A DNA stretch of 64,000 nucleotides from Saururus chinensis (lineage: Eukaryota; Streptophyta; Magnoliopsida; Piperales; Saururaceae): positions 11,252,995-11,316,994 of the forward strand of contig CP141142.1 in the NCBI GenBank assembly GCA_035235625.1. Reading direction: 5' to 3'. The notes beneath the pieces are model-generated. The model was not told the DNA's origin. It saw only the letters and a list, made by a program, of their open reading frames with translations, and searched no databases. A program made the position numbers and the translations under genes. This document shows, piece after piece, positions 54,024-64,000 of the stretch. The first letter of the stretch is position 1; each line of letters opens with the position of its first letter.

Positions 54024-57000
54024 TTACTCCTTATACTTCATCGCAGTTTTGTCAAAACCAATTGTTGGGAACTGCTTGGCGTACTCCTCAACTTCGTGAC
54101 AAAGCTTTGCAATCTCGGATTGGATAGAAGTACTCGTCTGAATTGTGGCCAAAAAGTCTTTCAATTTTGTACCTAATCAATAAATGATCAAGACAAAGGC
54201 CCTTACAGTCAGCTTTTTCAACAAGTATTTGTGCGCATGACAAACACAGGTATAAACCCAAAAAGACATCAGTGAACAATGAACAAAATTGCACCTGTGG
54301 TTGCTGCTTTAATATTCAAGGCTAGCTTCACAGCAGAATCAAAATAGTCAGCCACTTTGGCAAAATCGTCCTCCATAAAACCACGAGATGTGAGGGCAGG
54401 GGTGCCTGATAGACATTGTGAACAAATTCAGCCAATCAAACTAATAAAAAAAGGGGAAAATAAGGGATACAAATAATTCAAGTAACTTCCATACCCATCC
54501 GGATGCCACCAGGGATCATGGCAGAGACATCACCAGGAACAGTGTTTTTATTAGCAGCGATATGAACCATTTCCAAAACCTTCTCAACCCTTGATCCATC
54601 AATCCCCTGAATAACAAAGTCATTATCCATTACTTCAGCATGATGCAAAACAAATTCTGACCACAGTATCATAAAATAGAAAAGCTCAGGACTAGTATAC
54701 CTGGTTTTTCAGATTTACCAGCACTAGATGGTTTTCTGTTCCACCTGAGACAAGATCATAGCCTTTCTCCATCAAGCACTGCAAATTTGGAGTTCCCCAG
54801 CAGTTAATAATAAGGACTAGGCAGAAAACCAAGCAGCAAAAGGAAAACAAAAAATAACAACAGTAGAATAGATATGTTGCAGGCATGCTTGTTGATCGTG
54901 ACTAACAAAGCTAACAAACAAAAACAAATAGAGATTATCACCTGTGCAAATTTGGCACAGTTATTGAGAACTTGTTCTTGGTATGCTTTGTACTCTTGAG
55001 TAGTGGCCTGTGGTCGTGAAAGCAAGGAAACAATATGGGGCAAGTGAATAACGGAAAAGAATATATAGCATTTTCTTACTCTAGGCAAAAAATTGTTAAA
55101 TGGAAAAGAGTTAATCAAGAAATCAACTTAAAATTGTTATTAATTAAATTAAGGAAAAAATGTCTAGTTTATATTCCATGCTATCAAAATAACCCATTTT
55201 CAAAATGTTTAAAATTTGTTTCCAGATAAGAACTCAATTACAACTTGCATTCAAATAAAAAAAAAAGAAGAGATGACAAGAGTAGTCATTTTCTTTTTCA
55301 ACTAACAATTAATAAATAAGGTAGTCATAAGGTAGGAACATTTTCTTTTTTATTCCCGATTAAGACAGTTAGAAAGAAGGCAAAAACAATTGAAGAGATA
55401 TGTAATGTATAAGCAAGTATATAACATGCACAAGTTTGCCTCATGTGACTGTTAAAAATGTCCTGAGGTCATTCATACCTGTTTAAGTGCTACTGCTAAA
55501 CCACTAATTGTATGATTGTGAGGGCCTCCTTGCAGCCCAGGAAATACAGCCTGATTGATTTTATCTTCATAGTCATACATGACCTTCAAAAGAAAAATAA
55601 ACTTACATATTAATCCTGAACTTCAGAGCTAGAATCCCAATTAAATACAAGTTTACAACTGAAAAGGTCAGAGTATCTGCTGGGCAACTGATTTTGTCTT
55701 CCCAATTACACCAATATTGAGTCTGTCCACGTGGACATTGTCTTATCACAGAAATGTACCCTGAGACAAGCAGTAAAACAGAGCATTTAGGATACGTTGA
55801 TTGTATCCTTGGAATACCTCTTGTCCTTGTTTATTAACTTCTTTCAATCCCTTCCTGAAGAAGATCATGGCACCACGTGGTCCGCGGAGTGATTTGTGGG
55901 TAGTGGTGGTTACAACATCAGCATGCTCAAAGGGAGATGGGATAACACCAGCAGCAACAAGCCCACTAATGTGGGCCATATCTGCCAACATAACAGCTTT
56001 CTGCTTGTCACAAACCTGAGATTTTCAAACAAAGTTGTACTTATTTTCTCTTGTGGCCATCCTAATATTACGTATATAAAAAGTTAGCTATTCATGTTCA
56101 AGGCTAGTTTCTAAGCTGTCAAGATTCAAGAGTAGGCTTTCAATGTTTACCTTGCGAATCCGAGCATAATCATACAAGCGTGCATAAGCACTTGCACCAG
56201 CAACAATTAGTTTGGGACGGAACAGAGCAGCACTTTTCTCCAACTGTAATTGAAATTTCATACACATTGTAAAGTTGTTCATATAGGCCAACTTTTAACT
56301 TGAAAATGAAGAGAAATGTCACCTGGTCATAGTCGATATAACCTGTATTTTCATTCAATCTGTATGGCATTGTCTCAAAGAATATGGACACCGCAGATAT
56401 CTTCTTTGTATCGGTCTACATTACAAAAATAATGCTTACAATCAGGATATACCATAAAAATATAAAGTGAAAATGAATAGAAAATCAAAATTTTAATACT
56501 CATGAAAGAAAGAGAATTCTCCAAGATTAACCAGAGTTCCTAGATAAAGATAAAAGGTTTCTCTTTTCCACAAAAAATCGTGCAATATTACTAATTACTA
56601 TTTTCGTGTAAAGCCAGGAGGTCATAATGTAATGATATGACAACTCATATCTTACAACTCATTACAATTGTAGATGCAACAAAGGAACTTAAGAAACACA
56701 AAGCTTGGAAATACACCATAATGTTCATTAAAATCATTTACATTTTTCATTATAAAAAAGCACAACTTTCAACTAGATACATATATTTGTCAAGTGAAAA
56801 AGAAAGGCAGTTTACACTAGAGCCTCTAACGAACAACGAAAGTAACAAAATGATACTTCATAGAAAGAAAAAAAACATTACTTGTGAATACAAAATAAAA
56901 TAAACACAACAAGTACAAGTTTGCTAGCTTACTACGCCAAGGAAATACAAGAAACATAACAAATAACATATGTCAAAAATACAATTTAATAAAGATCTAG

Positions 57001-59035
57001 AGGCACCTGATACCCATGAGAAAGATGGCCCCCATGAGGAAGATCAAGGGCCATGATTCTTTCATGCGGTTTAAGAAGGGCAGTATAAACTTGAAAATTA
57101 GCAGGCGACCCTGACAGGGATTGCACATTGACTGCAAAAAACAAAAACATAAGAGCCTATATGTAAGAAGTATACTCAAAAGAGCATAATATTTAGCAAT
57201 TGTATGAACATAGTGGCACTAGTATACAAACTTTCAACACCATGGATGTCTTCAGCAAGGTGCAAACACAACATACAAACAGATAAGATGACAAATTCCT
57301 AATTCATCAAAAGAGTTTAATAGTAATAGCTTGAACAAGTGGGATAAAAAAATTGGCCTAAACACCTTAAGATCAATTAACTCAACTCCAGGTGGTTGGG
57401 AACTTTAACTGGCAGAAAGATTCACGTCCAAGGTACTAAACTGTGAAATAGGGCCCCATATGTATGGTTCAATGTCATCATTATACAGTATCCAGTAACA
57501 TTGAAAAAGTGTATCCTTTAGTATATAGCTTAATGCAGAGGACACTTATTGGATTTTGTCGTACTCCAAAGATAACGGAAAATTATGCAACAGGTAAAAT
57601 CCAAGAGAAATGAAAGAAAATGTAGCTAGTCATGATAATACCTCCCCATTTCTTGGGATCCAAGCCAAATGCTTCTAAAGCACGCTTCTGGCACAATGAT
57701 TCTGCCATGTCAATATATCTAGATGATACATAGCTCTTGTTAATTTCGGTATTAAGCCAATCAAATGATGTATGAAATATTAAAAACAGAAGAAGCATAT
57801 CCATACGTACTCATTTCCCCCATAATATCTTGCCCCAGGGTACCCTTCACTGTATTTGTTGGTCATGACTGATCCAACAGCTTGCATTACTGAGACTGAA
57901 GTGAAATTCTCTGAAGGGATGAGTTCGAGTCCCTAACATAGAACAAATATGAATCCATAAGCTGGGGCTCAAAGTAGCTCAATGCAAGAGACCCAGCAAC
58001 ATGAAATTCAGGTTAATGAATTAACTCGAAAATTCACAACATATATAAGGGTCAATCTAAAAAATAAGCTACTGATAAGCCGTCACGTTTTAGACTAATG
58101 TATTCATGAAATCAAATTTATTGCTGCTTTGTGCTTCAACCTAACACTTACTAATGATTTTGACAGTAGCGAACAAATCAAGAGGAATAAATTGGTGAGA
58201 AATATCATAAACGTATCCCATAAAGAATATCTAATTTTCAAACAGATACTTAAGATTTACTGGAACTCCCAAAGAATATTCTCATTTATACATCAAAGAT
58301 ATAAGCATGAGTGCTGCGGTTACAATCTTAGTGCCAGGGTAAGTGCCAGGCCAGGTGAATAACTACTGTGTGAGAAGAAAGTATGATCCACAAGGCCAGG
58401 AAAATTGTAGGTTGCATATCAATAATAACACAACTTAAGTTCGAGAGATCTATATAAATTGAATAAAGGCAAATGCTTCTACAACATAATACTAATGGAT
58501 TAATACCTTCCATTGCCTCCCTTTTTCAAGTTCAATAATGTCGAAAATCTCAGGATCCACCTCCTCAAGCGGAGCATTCAACTGCTCCGTCCACTGAAGC
58601 GCCAAAATTCACAGCCTCAATGAAAATGCCATTAATGACTGTAATTCATTATATCAACTATTTGGATCGGAAAATCGTGACACGGGCATCAAAGTACATT
58701 AGAGGCAGTAAAAACAGATGCAAATCATAAAAGATCATAATTCTTTATCGAAGTGGGTGAAACGGAAGGGAGACAGAGGCCGCCATTACCGAAGCGCGAG
58801 TCTTCTCCTTGTCGTAGGAAACATCTGCATTAGGAAGAGACGACTGCAAATAAAGAACAGACGCATAAAGAAGCATCAGATTCTGAGGAAAGGAATCTGT
58901 ATGTGAGGAAGTTAAAAAAAAAAACAGAGAGAGAAAGGCCACCACGACCATGAAGCAGGAGAGGGGACGGACGGGAAGTTTGAGCGCGGCGGAGGGGCAG
59001 GCGGAGAGCCGTCGGAGCGCCATCGACATCGCCAT
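54024..59035 (-). CDS. SHMT: mitochondrial serine hydroxymethyltransferase, copy 2 (apparently functional)
   Basis: Fifteen exons (minus strand, first to last): 58946-59035, 58790-58843, 58507-58593, 57811-57932, 57642-57718, 57007-57131, 56323-56415, 56151-56243, 55818-56015, 55479-55583, 54942-55007, 54701-54778, 54495-54606, 54295-54405, 54024-54172. Exon 1 could end 3 bp earlier or later. All junctions are GT-AG and keep the frame; the product is about 519 residues, the usual 517-518 of plant mitochondrial SHMT. The N-terminus [20 protein letters not shown] is Arg-rich without acidic residues, a mitochondrial presequence. Key motifs are intact: [37 protein letters not shown], the PLP lysine in [34 protein letters not shown], and the plant C-terminus [17 protein letters not shown]. 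The enzyme makes serine from glycine in photorespiration and supplies one-carbon units. Confidence 0.93.
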
Positions 59036-59111
59036 TGTCACCTCCTCTGCCTTCCCCTTTCTCTCCGCGTGTGTCGCTACTCGGGGTCGGGTGGGAGGCG
59101 GGAGGGTGGAC
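59036..59111 (-). promoter_or_regulatory. proximal 5' flank of SHMT copy 2
   Basis: About 75 bp that match the short upstream remnant of copy 1 (GAGAAAGGGGAAGGCAGAGG and GGTGACAATG just at the start). No clear TATA box is seen. A short direct repeat (GGTGGACAGAGAT, twice, 59105-59131) lies at the edge where homology to copy 1 ends. Confidence 0.4.
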
Positions 59112-59989
59112 AGAGATGGTGGACAGAGATGGTGGGTCATTTTTCTGTCTTTTTACAATGTTGGGGGTTGGTGGAAATTATTAAAAAAAAGTTTGTATGA
59201 AACCATGCGTTTATGCGTGAACAGAGGCTTATACGAGTATAAATGAGGCTCATAAAAAAAATAAAGATGTTTCCAAATTTATTTTTCCACAGTCCATGGA
59301 CGTAATTGATGTCATTGGATTGGCATCTGACCGCCCCAATGTTAAGGCTCACGTTCATGGATTCACATAAACAGGTCTTTACTAAAACTGCATGTTAAGT
59401 ACAAATTTTTATGTGCATAAGCTTATAAGACAAAGGTCTTAGTTTTTTTTTCTTGGCGTGTTTTTATTCTCTAAAATAGCATCAAGAAGAGAGAACACGT
59501 ACCTGCTTCTAGCACTCTTCCCTCTCCTTACCTTTCTATCCCAGTTACGGCCATTGCCGATAGGATACTACAGTCTAAAGAGTGGCAAGAAGACCTCTAG
59601 TCCTCCATGGCCATCTATGAGTGGCTGTTTGCCCGGCTGTTTTTAACCTTGGAGGGGCTCATCAATTTTTTTGCCTCTTCCTGCCTTCTTTCAAATATCT
59701 TTTATTTCGGGTAAACCATTCTCACTTGCTCGAACAACACGTCTTTGAATATCCTTTTTTCTTTGCTCCCTTCCTATTTTGCAACCCTTCTCCCCACACA
59801 CACTTATTCAATCTTGGATTAACGCCAAATCTACCACCATATATAGGAAGTTTCAATTTCACTCTTTAATGAATAATCACAAGAAAAATTCCTTGTTGCT
59901 GAAAAAGACTTTGTATTATATATATTTGGTGGATTTTCTCGTATACATATATATATATATATGAAGATTTTCTAATTTTTTACCTTTTT
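59112..59989. other. upstream flank of SHMT copy 2
   Basis: No gene is supported. Short open frames on both strands lack domain resemblance. It probably contains the distal promoter of SHMT copy 2. A short TA run lies at 59946-59962. Confidence 0.35.
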
Positions 59990-61152
59990 ATTTGTCTACA
60001 ATTATTTATTTAGGTTTAATTTAATTTTAATAGGGTAATGAGTTAGTTTAAATATAAATTTTTTAAGATTAAATCTTATTTTATTTAGAATATTAGTGTC
60101 AAGTTTGATTCACCAAATTTTCACCTAATTAAAGATATTTTTTTTATTTTTCTTAATCAAAGTTGTAGGTCCCACGTACTACCCTTTTCAGCCGCCAACC
60201 TTTTATTGATTTGTCTAAGTTAGCTTAAATGTGGTTAAATTTATTTTTAAGTTAAATATGCACTTAAATGTTCACCTGCAGCCTATTCACCTATTTTCTA
60301 ACCCAAAAATTCAATTCCTAGCCCACAAGCTACTTATTATAAAAAAAAAATCTATGTCATTTCCCAAATGGGGAAGGACTAATTTTAAAATGAATGTTAG
60401 GCTTTACCCTTATTTCCCAAAGGAGAAACTCTTCTTAAAGTAAGATTTTTTCATAATCACACCTTAATATTTTTTATTTTTGTCTTAATTATTTCTTCTA
60501 TATTAATTTTTAGTTTCTTCTCATCAAGATTATCTATTTAATTTTAATTTAGAACCCTAATCTATATTATTTTTATTTTTAACCTAAAAAAGTCTTGAAT
60601 ATATTATTCTCATGTTGATTTGAGTCTATTAGTTAGGTTTTGATTAGGAATAACCAAAGCCCTAATTTTTTAGTAGGATTTCTTGAGGCTAAAGTTCATT
60701 CAAGGGATTATATTCACAAGCTGAATAAAGGTAAGGAGTTTTCATTTTGAATAATTTTCTTACTTATAATACCATGATTGTGGGTCTATTTAAGCTTCTG
60801 AAGAATCTTGATGGGTAATGGTGATTCCTTAAATATATATTATTTATTATTATTTTGTATATTTAAGTATAAAAAATATTAGATCTATCATGTTTTAGGT
60901 TTTGGTATTTATTATATGATTTTTTTTATGATATTTTAGGAATTTATATGAAATTTTAGTATAATTTTAGTTTGGTTTTCGACAGGTGGAAGCTGAACTA
61001 GAAAAGTGAACTATCTTGATCATTTGAACGGGTTGTCTCACAGTTCGAATGGGCTATCTGGCCATTTGAATGTCCAGTCATTTGAACTTGCAATCTAGGC
61101 ATTCAAATGGCCATACTGCAGTTGGGTACATGGCCATTTTCAATGAATATTT
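59990..61152 (+). mobile_element. diverged gypsy-type LTR fragment
   Basis: The layout parallels the LTRs at 20346 and 62317. An AT-rich start is followed by GGTCCCAC (60168-60175), a 'TTTCCCAAATGGGGAAGG' block (60360-60377), CCCTAATTTTTTAG, and a run of TTTGAACG-type words (61020-61110). It ends where another LTR-like start (TGTAACAGCCTGA) begins at 61153. A truncated fossil; its start is uncertain. Confidence 0.4.
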
Positions 61153-62316
61153 TGTAACAGCCTGATTTCCGATTACACCTAACTCAAGGGGTTAAGGGGT
61201 AATTTATTTTTCGGATATGCCTGACCCAAGGGGTAATTCAATAATTTTTAATAAGTGTTAGGGGGATTCAATGGATAAAATCCCCGTATATGGGAGAGCT
61301 CAAAGAACATGTAAAATGAAAGTCAGGAGCAAAGGTTATAACATTGGGAAGCATGCCACATGGGCAAGATCCACTTAAAAAGTGTAGGATAACCTACCCA
61401 TATGTGGTCTTGTTTTGAATGACTCATCAATATAAGTTCATTGGTACCAAGAACGCACAATTCCAACTTCGGGGTAGGAAGTTATCGCGTGTTGAAGTTT
61501 GGATATTTTTTTATTAAAATAATATGAATATATATATTATTTTAATCAGAAAATGACGAAATTGTGGGGGTCAGGGCTGATGCCAGCAGTCGCTTCAACC
61601 GCTTGGTGGGGGGGCCTGCATTAGCAGCGCGGTGCAGCATGGCGAGGGGCTGCAGGCCCACGAAATCGTGGGCCATCCTGCATTGACATGCAGCGGGCCA
61701 TGTGTCGGCCCTCCCATTTGTGGGATGGGGCCCGGGTGATGCGGGTAGGCTCCTAAGCAACACATGGGAGCCGCCCGTTGTGCCCGCGTGGCATGACCGT
61801 GTGCTTCATCTCCTCGTACACCCATAGTCTTTCCTCTATATATTGGAAATCCCGCTCAAACTTTCAGAAGATTTTTTGGCTCATTCTGAGTCCGTTTTCT
61901 TCTGTTCTTGAGGTGTTCCTAGCTAATTTGAGGGTGATCTACGTAATGGTTTGGTCCATCCTTTGAGTTTGTATCCCTAAAAGAGGGGATAGGCCGGGGC
62001 AAAAGGAGGCTTTGTCAGCCACCCTCATGCCCCGAGGAGAGAGAAGTGGCCCGAAGAGAGAGAGGGGACCACTGGGCCACAATGAGAGTTGTGGCCCAAA
62101 GTATGGGAGGCTTCATCCTCCACTAAAGAGCCATGTAGTGTGAGAAACGCCTCGGGGAAGAGGCTGTTTTGTCGGTGGCTTATGAGCATGAAAAAAGAAA
62201 ATAGTCTCCAGGTAAGGAGGGTTCCGTTCGCGGCCTACAGGTACACTAATGTTAAGTGTCACTGAGAAGGGGGAGAATCTGCTCGGGGTAAGGGTAAGCT
62301 CCATTCACCGAGAATG
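61153..62316 (+). mobile_element. LTR-like fragment, GC-rich
   Basis: Starts TGTAACAGCCTGATTTCCG, an LTR-type start of the Tekay/Del style. It has a CTCTATATATTGG promoter-like word (61836-61848) and a GC-rich block (61560-61800). It ends against the next LTR at 62317 without a recognisable 3' terminus. No protein-coding remnant is seen; open frames in the GC-rich part are unrelated to known families. Confidence 0.4.
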
Positions 62317-64000
62317 TAAGATCCCTAACTCAAACCGGTTTATTTTATTTTATTGTGTGGTTTAATGTTAAATTTGATCGGTTTTGACTTATTTTGAATT
62401 TAAAGTGGTTAAATAAGGTTTTAATCAAAATTTCCCCCACTTTGATGGTTTTTATGTTGAGATAAGTCAATTGAGATTTTTCTGAAAATTTTAGAATTTT
62501 TTACTATTTTTACAAAAAAATAGGAGGTGGGACCCACATGGTCCCTACGTGCAAAATTAGGATGATAGATCCCAAATGACCCTAAAAATATTTTAATATA
62601 GTAATTAAATGTTTCAAAATTTTTAGACATCAATTTGGGTTTAAAATAAACAATTTTTCCATTTTTAGTATTAAATTTTATTTATATCCCACCTACTTGT
62701 TAGGTCCACCTCAAAGCCTACGATAAATAGAAAGGCATAGCCACTTTTCCATTTGGGAAGGGCTGAAATCTGGAGCTTAGGAGGCCCTAATCCCCATTTC
62801 CAAAGAAGGAAAGGTGATTAAAGTAAAAATTAACTTAATCTTCCACTAATTTTTTAGGGTTTTTCTTAAACTTTTTAAATCTCTTCTTTTGCTAAGGTTT
62901 AATCTTAATTTATAACCATAAAGCTACTGATTTCAATCTCTATTTTAAACATTTATGAAAGGAATTTCATTTTTGAACTCTATAAACCCTAGATCTACAA
63001 GTTTTCAAGAGATTTATGTATTTTTAAGTGGATTTATGCAAGAATTAATAAAACCCTATTGTGGGTAAGATTTGGAGGATTTGGAGCATCGATTTTAAGT
63101 CAAGAAGCTTCCTAATGGTAAGGGATTTCATCATAAATAGATCTGTAATTTCAAATTTGATGTTTAATGGAGTTTTATGTGGGTTTCCATGGAGTTGAGC
63201 TTTAATGGTGGATTTAGAAAAGCTTAATCTTTCTTATGATTTCTTGGTGTCTTTGGTTGTAAAAGGCTAGATTTACTATTTCCTAAGCATGGATTTCATT
63301 TTTATGATGTTTGAGAGTGAGATTTGAAGGTTTATGATGTTTATGTACATTTTTGGTTTTGGGTTCGAAAGGAAGAAGATGAACCAGAACTTCTGTTTTG
63401 GCAATTGAACAGCCCTGCAGGGCGTTTGAAAGCCAACACAATAGATTGATGATTTTTGTTATTTTGCTCAATTTCGTGTTTTTACTCCTAAGTATCATTT
63501 CTTATGATTATGATGAGTAATACATGCTAGGATAAGCTACTGAAAGGGTATGAATTTGATATTGGAGGCTTAGATGAATGTTTAAGTGTATGTGGATTTC
63601 ATGTTATTCGGTTAAGCTTGTTATAAATTCTTGTTTTGAATCCATGTTGAATGATTTCTCATATTTTAAGTATGATTCCAGAAAGGTTATAGAATGAGAA
63701 TGAAATTATATGTTTTTACATATTATGATTAAATTATAGGTGAATGACAGTGTCATGTCTAGCTTCAAATGTGGTGTGAATATGCTTACCTAAGTTTAGC
63801 TTGAGGTTGCACTTGTTTCAAATTGTATTTTTCAACGGGTTTCACCCATGATTTCAGTAAGGAGTAATAATTAAATGTTAAAGAGCATATATGTGTTATG
63901 TTAATGAGTTATTTATAATGCATGTCCATATGCTTCAAATTGAATATTTCTACCACATACACACACTTGTGGGGGATAATTATGGTAATGGTTGATATTA
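62317..64000 (+). mobile_element. gypsy-type LTR, same family as 20346-23656, runs off the window
   Basis: Starts TGTAAGATCCCTAACTC and stays collinear with the LTR at 20346. Shared blocks include CATTTGGGAAGGGCTGAAA-like sequence (62750-62770), CTAATCCCCATTTCC, GGCAATTGAACAGCCCTGCA with GGGCGTTTGAA (63399-63428), and TGTGGGGGAT (63969-63978). The window ends at about the midpoint of the family length (3.3 kb), so the 3' end is unseen. Whether an internal region follows cannot be told. Confidence 0.65.

Overview
This is a repeat-rich nuclear window from a flowering plant. The evidence is an intronless F-box gene, two 15-exon mitochondrial serine hydroxymethyltransferase (SHMT) genes with GT-AG introns, a plant-type threonine synthase fragment, and dense Ty3/gypsy, Ty1/copia, Mutator-like (MULE) and hAT remnants. 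Nothing fixes the species; the SHMT protein resembles both monocot and dicot enzymes. Most of the 64 kb is transposon sequence, much of it nested.

Layout. 1-2.3 kb: an intact single-exon F-box gene (minus strand) with a TATA box. 2.3-3.0 kb: a small hAT-type element with a perfect 8-bp target duplication. 3.8-14.5 kb: one old gypsy-type LTR in minus orientation, split by three later insertions that each carry a target duplication (a 4.3-kb solo LTR, a 1.85-kb solo LTR and a 1.2-kb hAT element). 14.8-17.1 kb: a decayed MuDR-type transposase. 18.4-25.6 kb: parts of a second, FAR1-like MULE with an OTU-like tail, broken up by a TA microsatellite and a 1.1-kb inverted-repeat element that itself holds a 3.3-kb solo LTR. 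25.6-26.2 kb: a threonine synthase fragment, followed by GC-rich unidentified sequence to about 27.5 kb.

28.0-32.9 kb: SHMT copy 1 (minus strand). Its reading frame and splice sites are intact, but several active-site residues are replaced and its last 14 residues are exchanged for unrelated ones. 33.0-44.4 kb: a broken Ty1/copia element (minus strand) whose 3' LTR points at SHMT copy 1 from about 85 bp upstream. A 6.0-kb chromodomain Ty3/gypsy element sits in the copia integrase region. 44.4-46.2 kb: LTR-like sequence of another kind and a second TA microsatellite. 47-48.3 kb: a plant mobile domain remnant. 50.9-52.8 kb: a decayed hAT transposase. 54.0-59.0 kb: SHMT copy 2 (minus strand), which looks fully functional. 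60-64 kb: more gypsy-type LTR sequence, including a second copy of the LTR seen at 20.3 kb that runs off the window.

Only the F-box gene and SHMT copy 2 look like ordinary working host genes. The SHMT pair comes from one duplication of about 5 kb, and the 21 kb between the copies is mostly transposons. I found no tRNA, rRNA, CRISPR or bacterial-type features, and no clearly new biological system. The most interesting signals are the divergent SHMT paralogue downstream of an LTR promoter, the multi-level insertion nests with readable target duplications, and the MULE/threonine synthase association.
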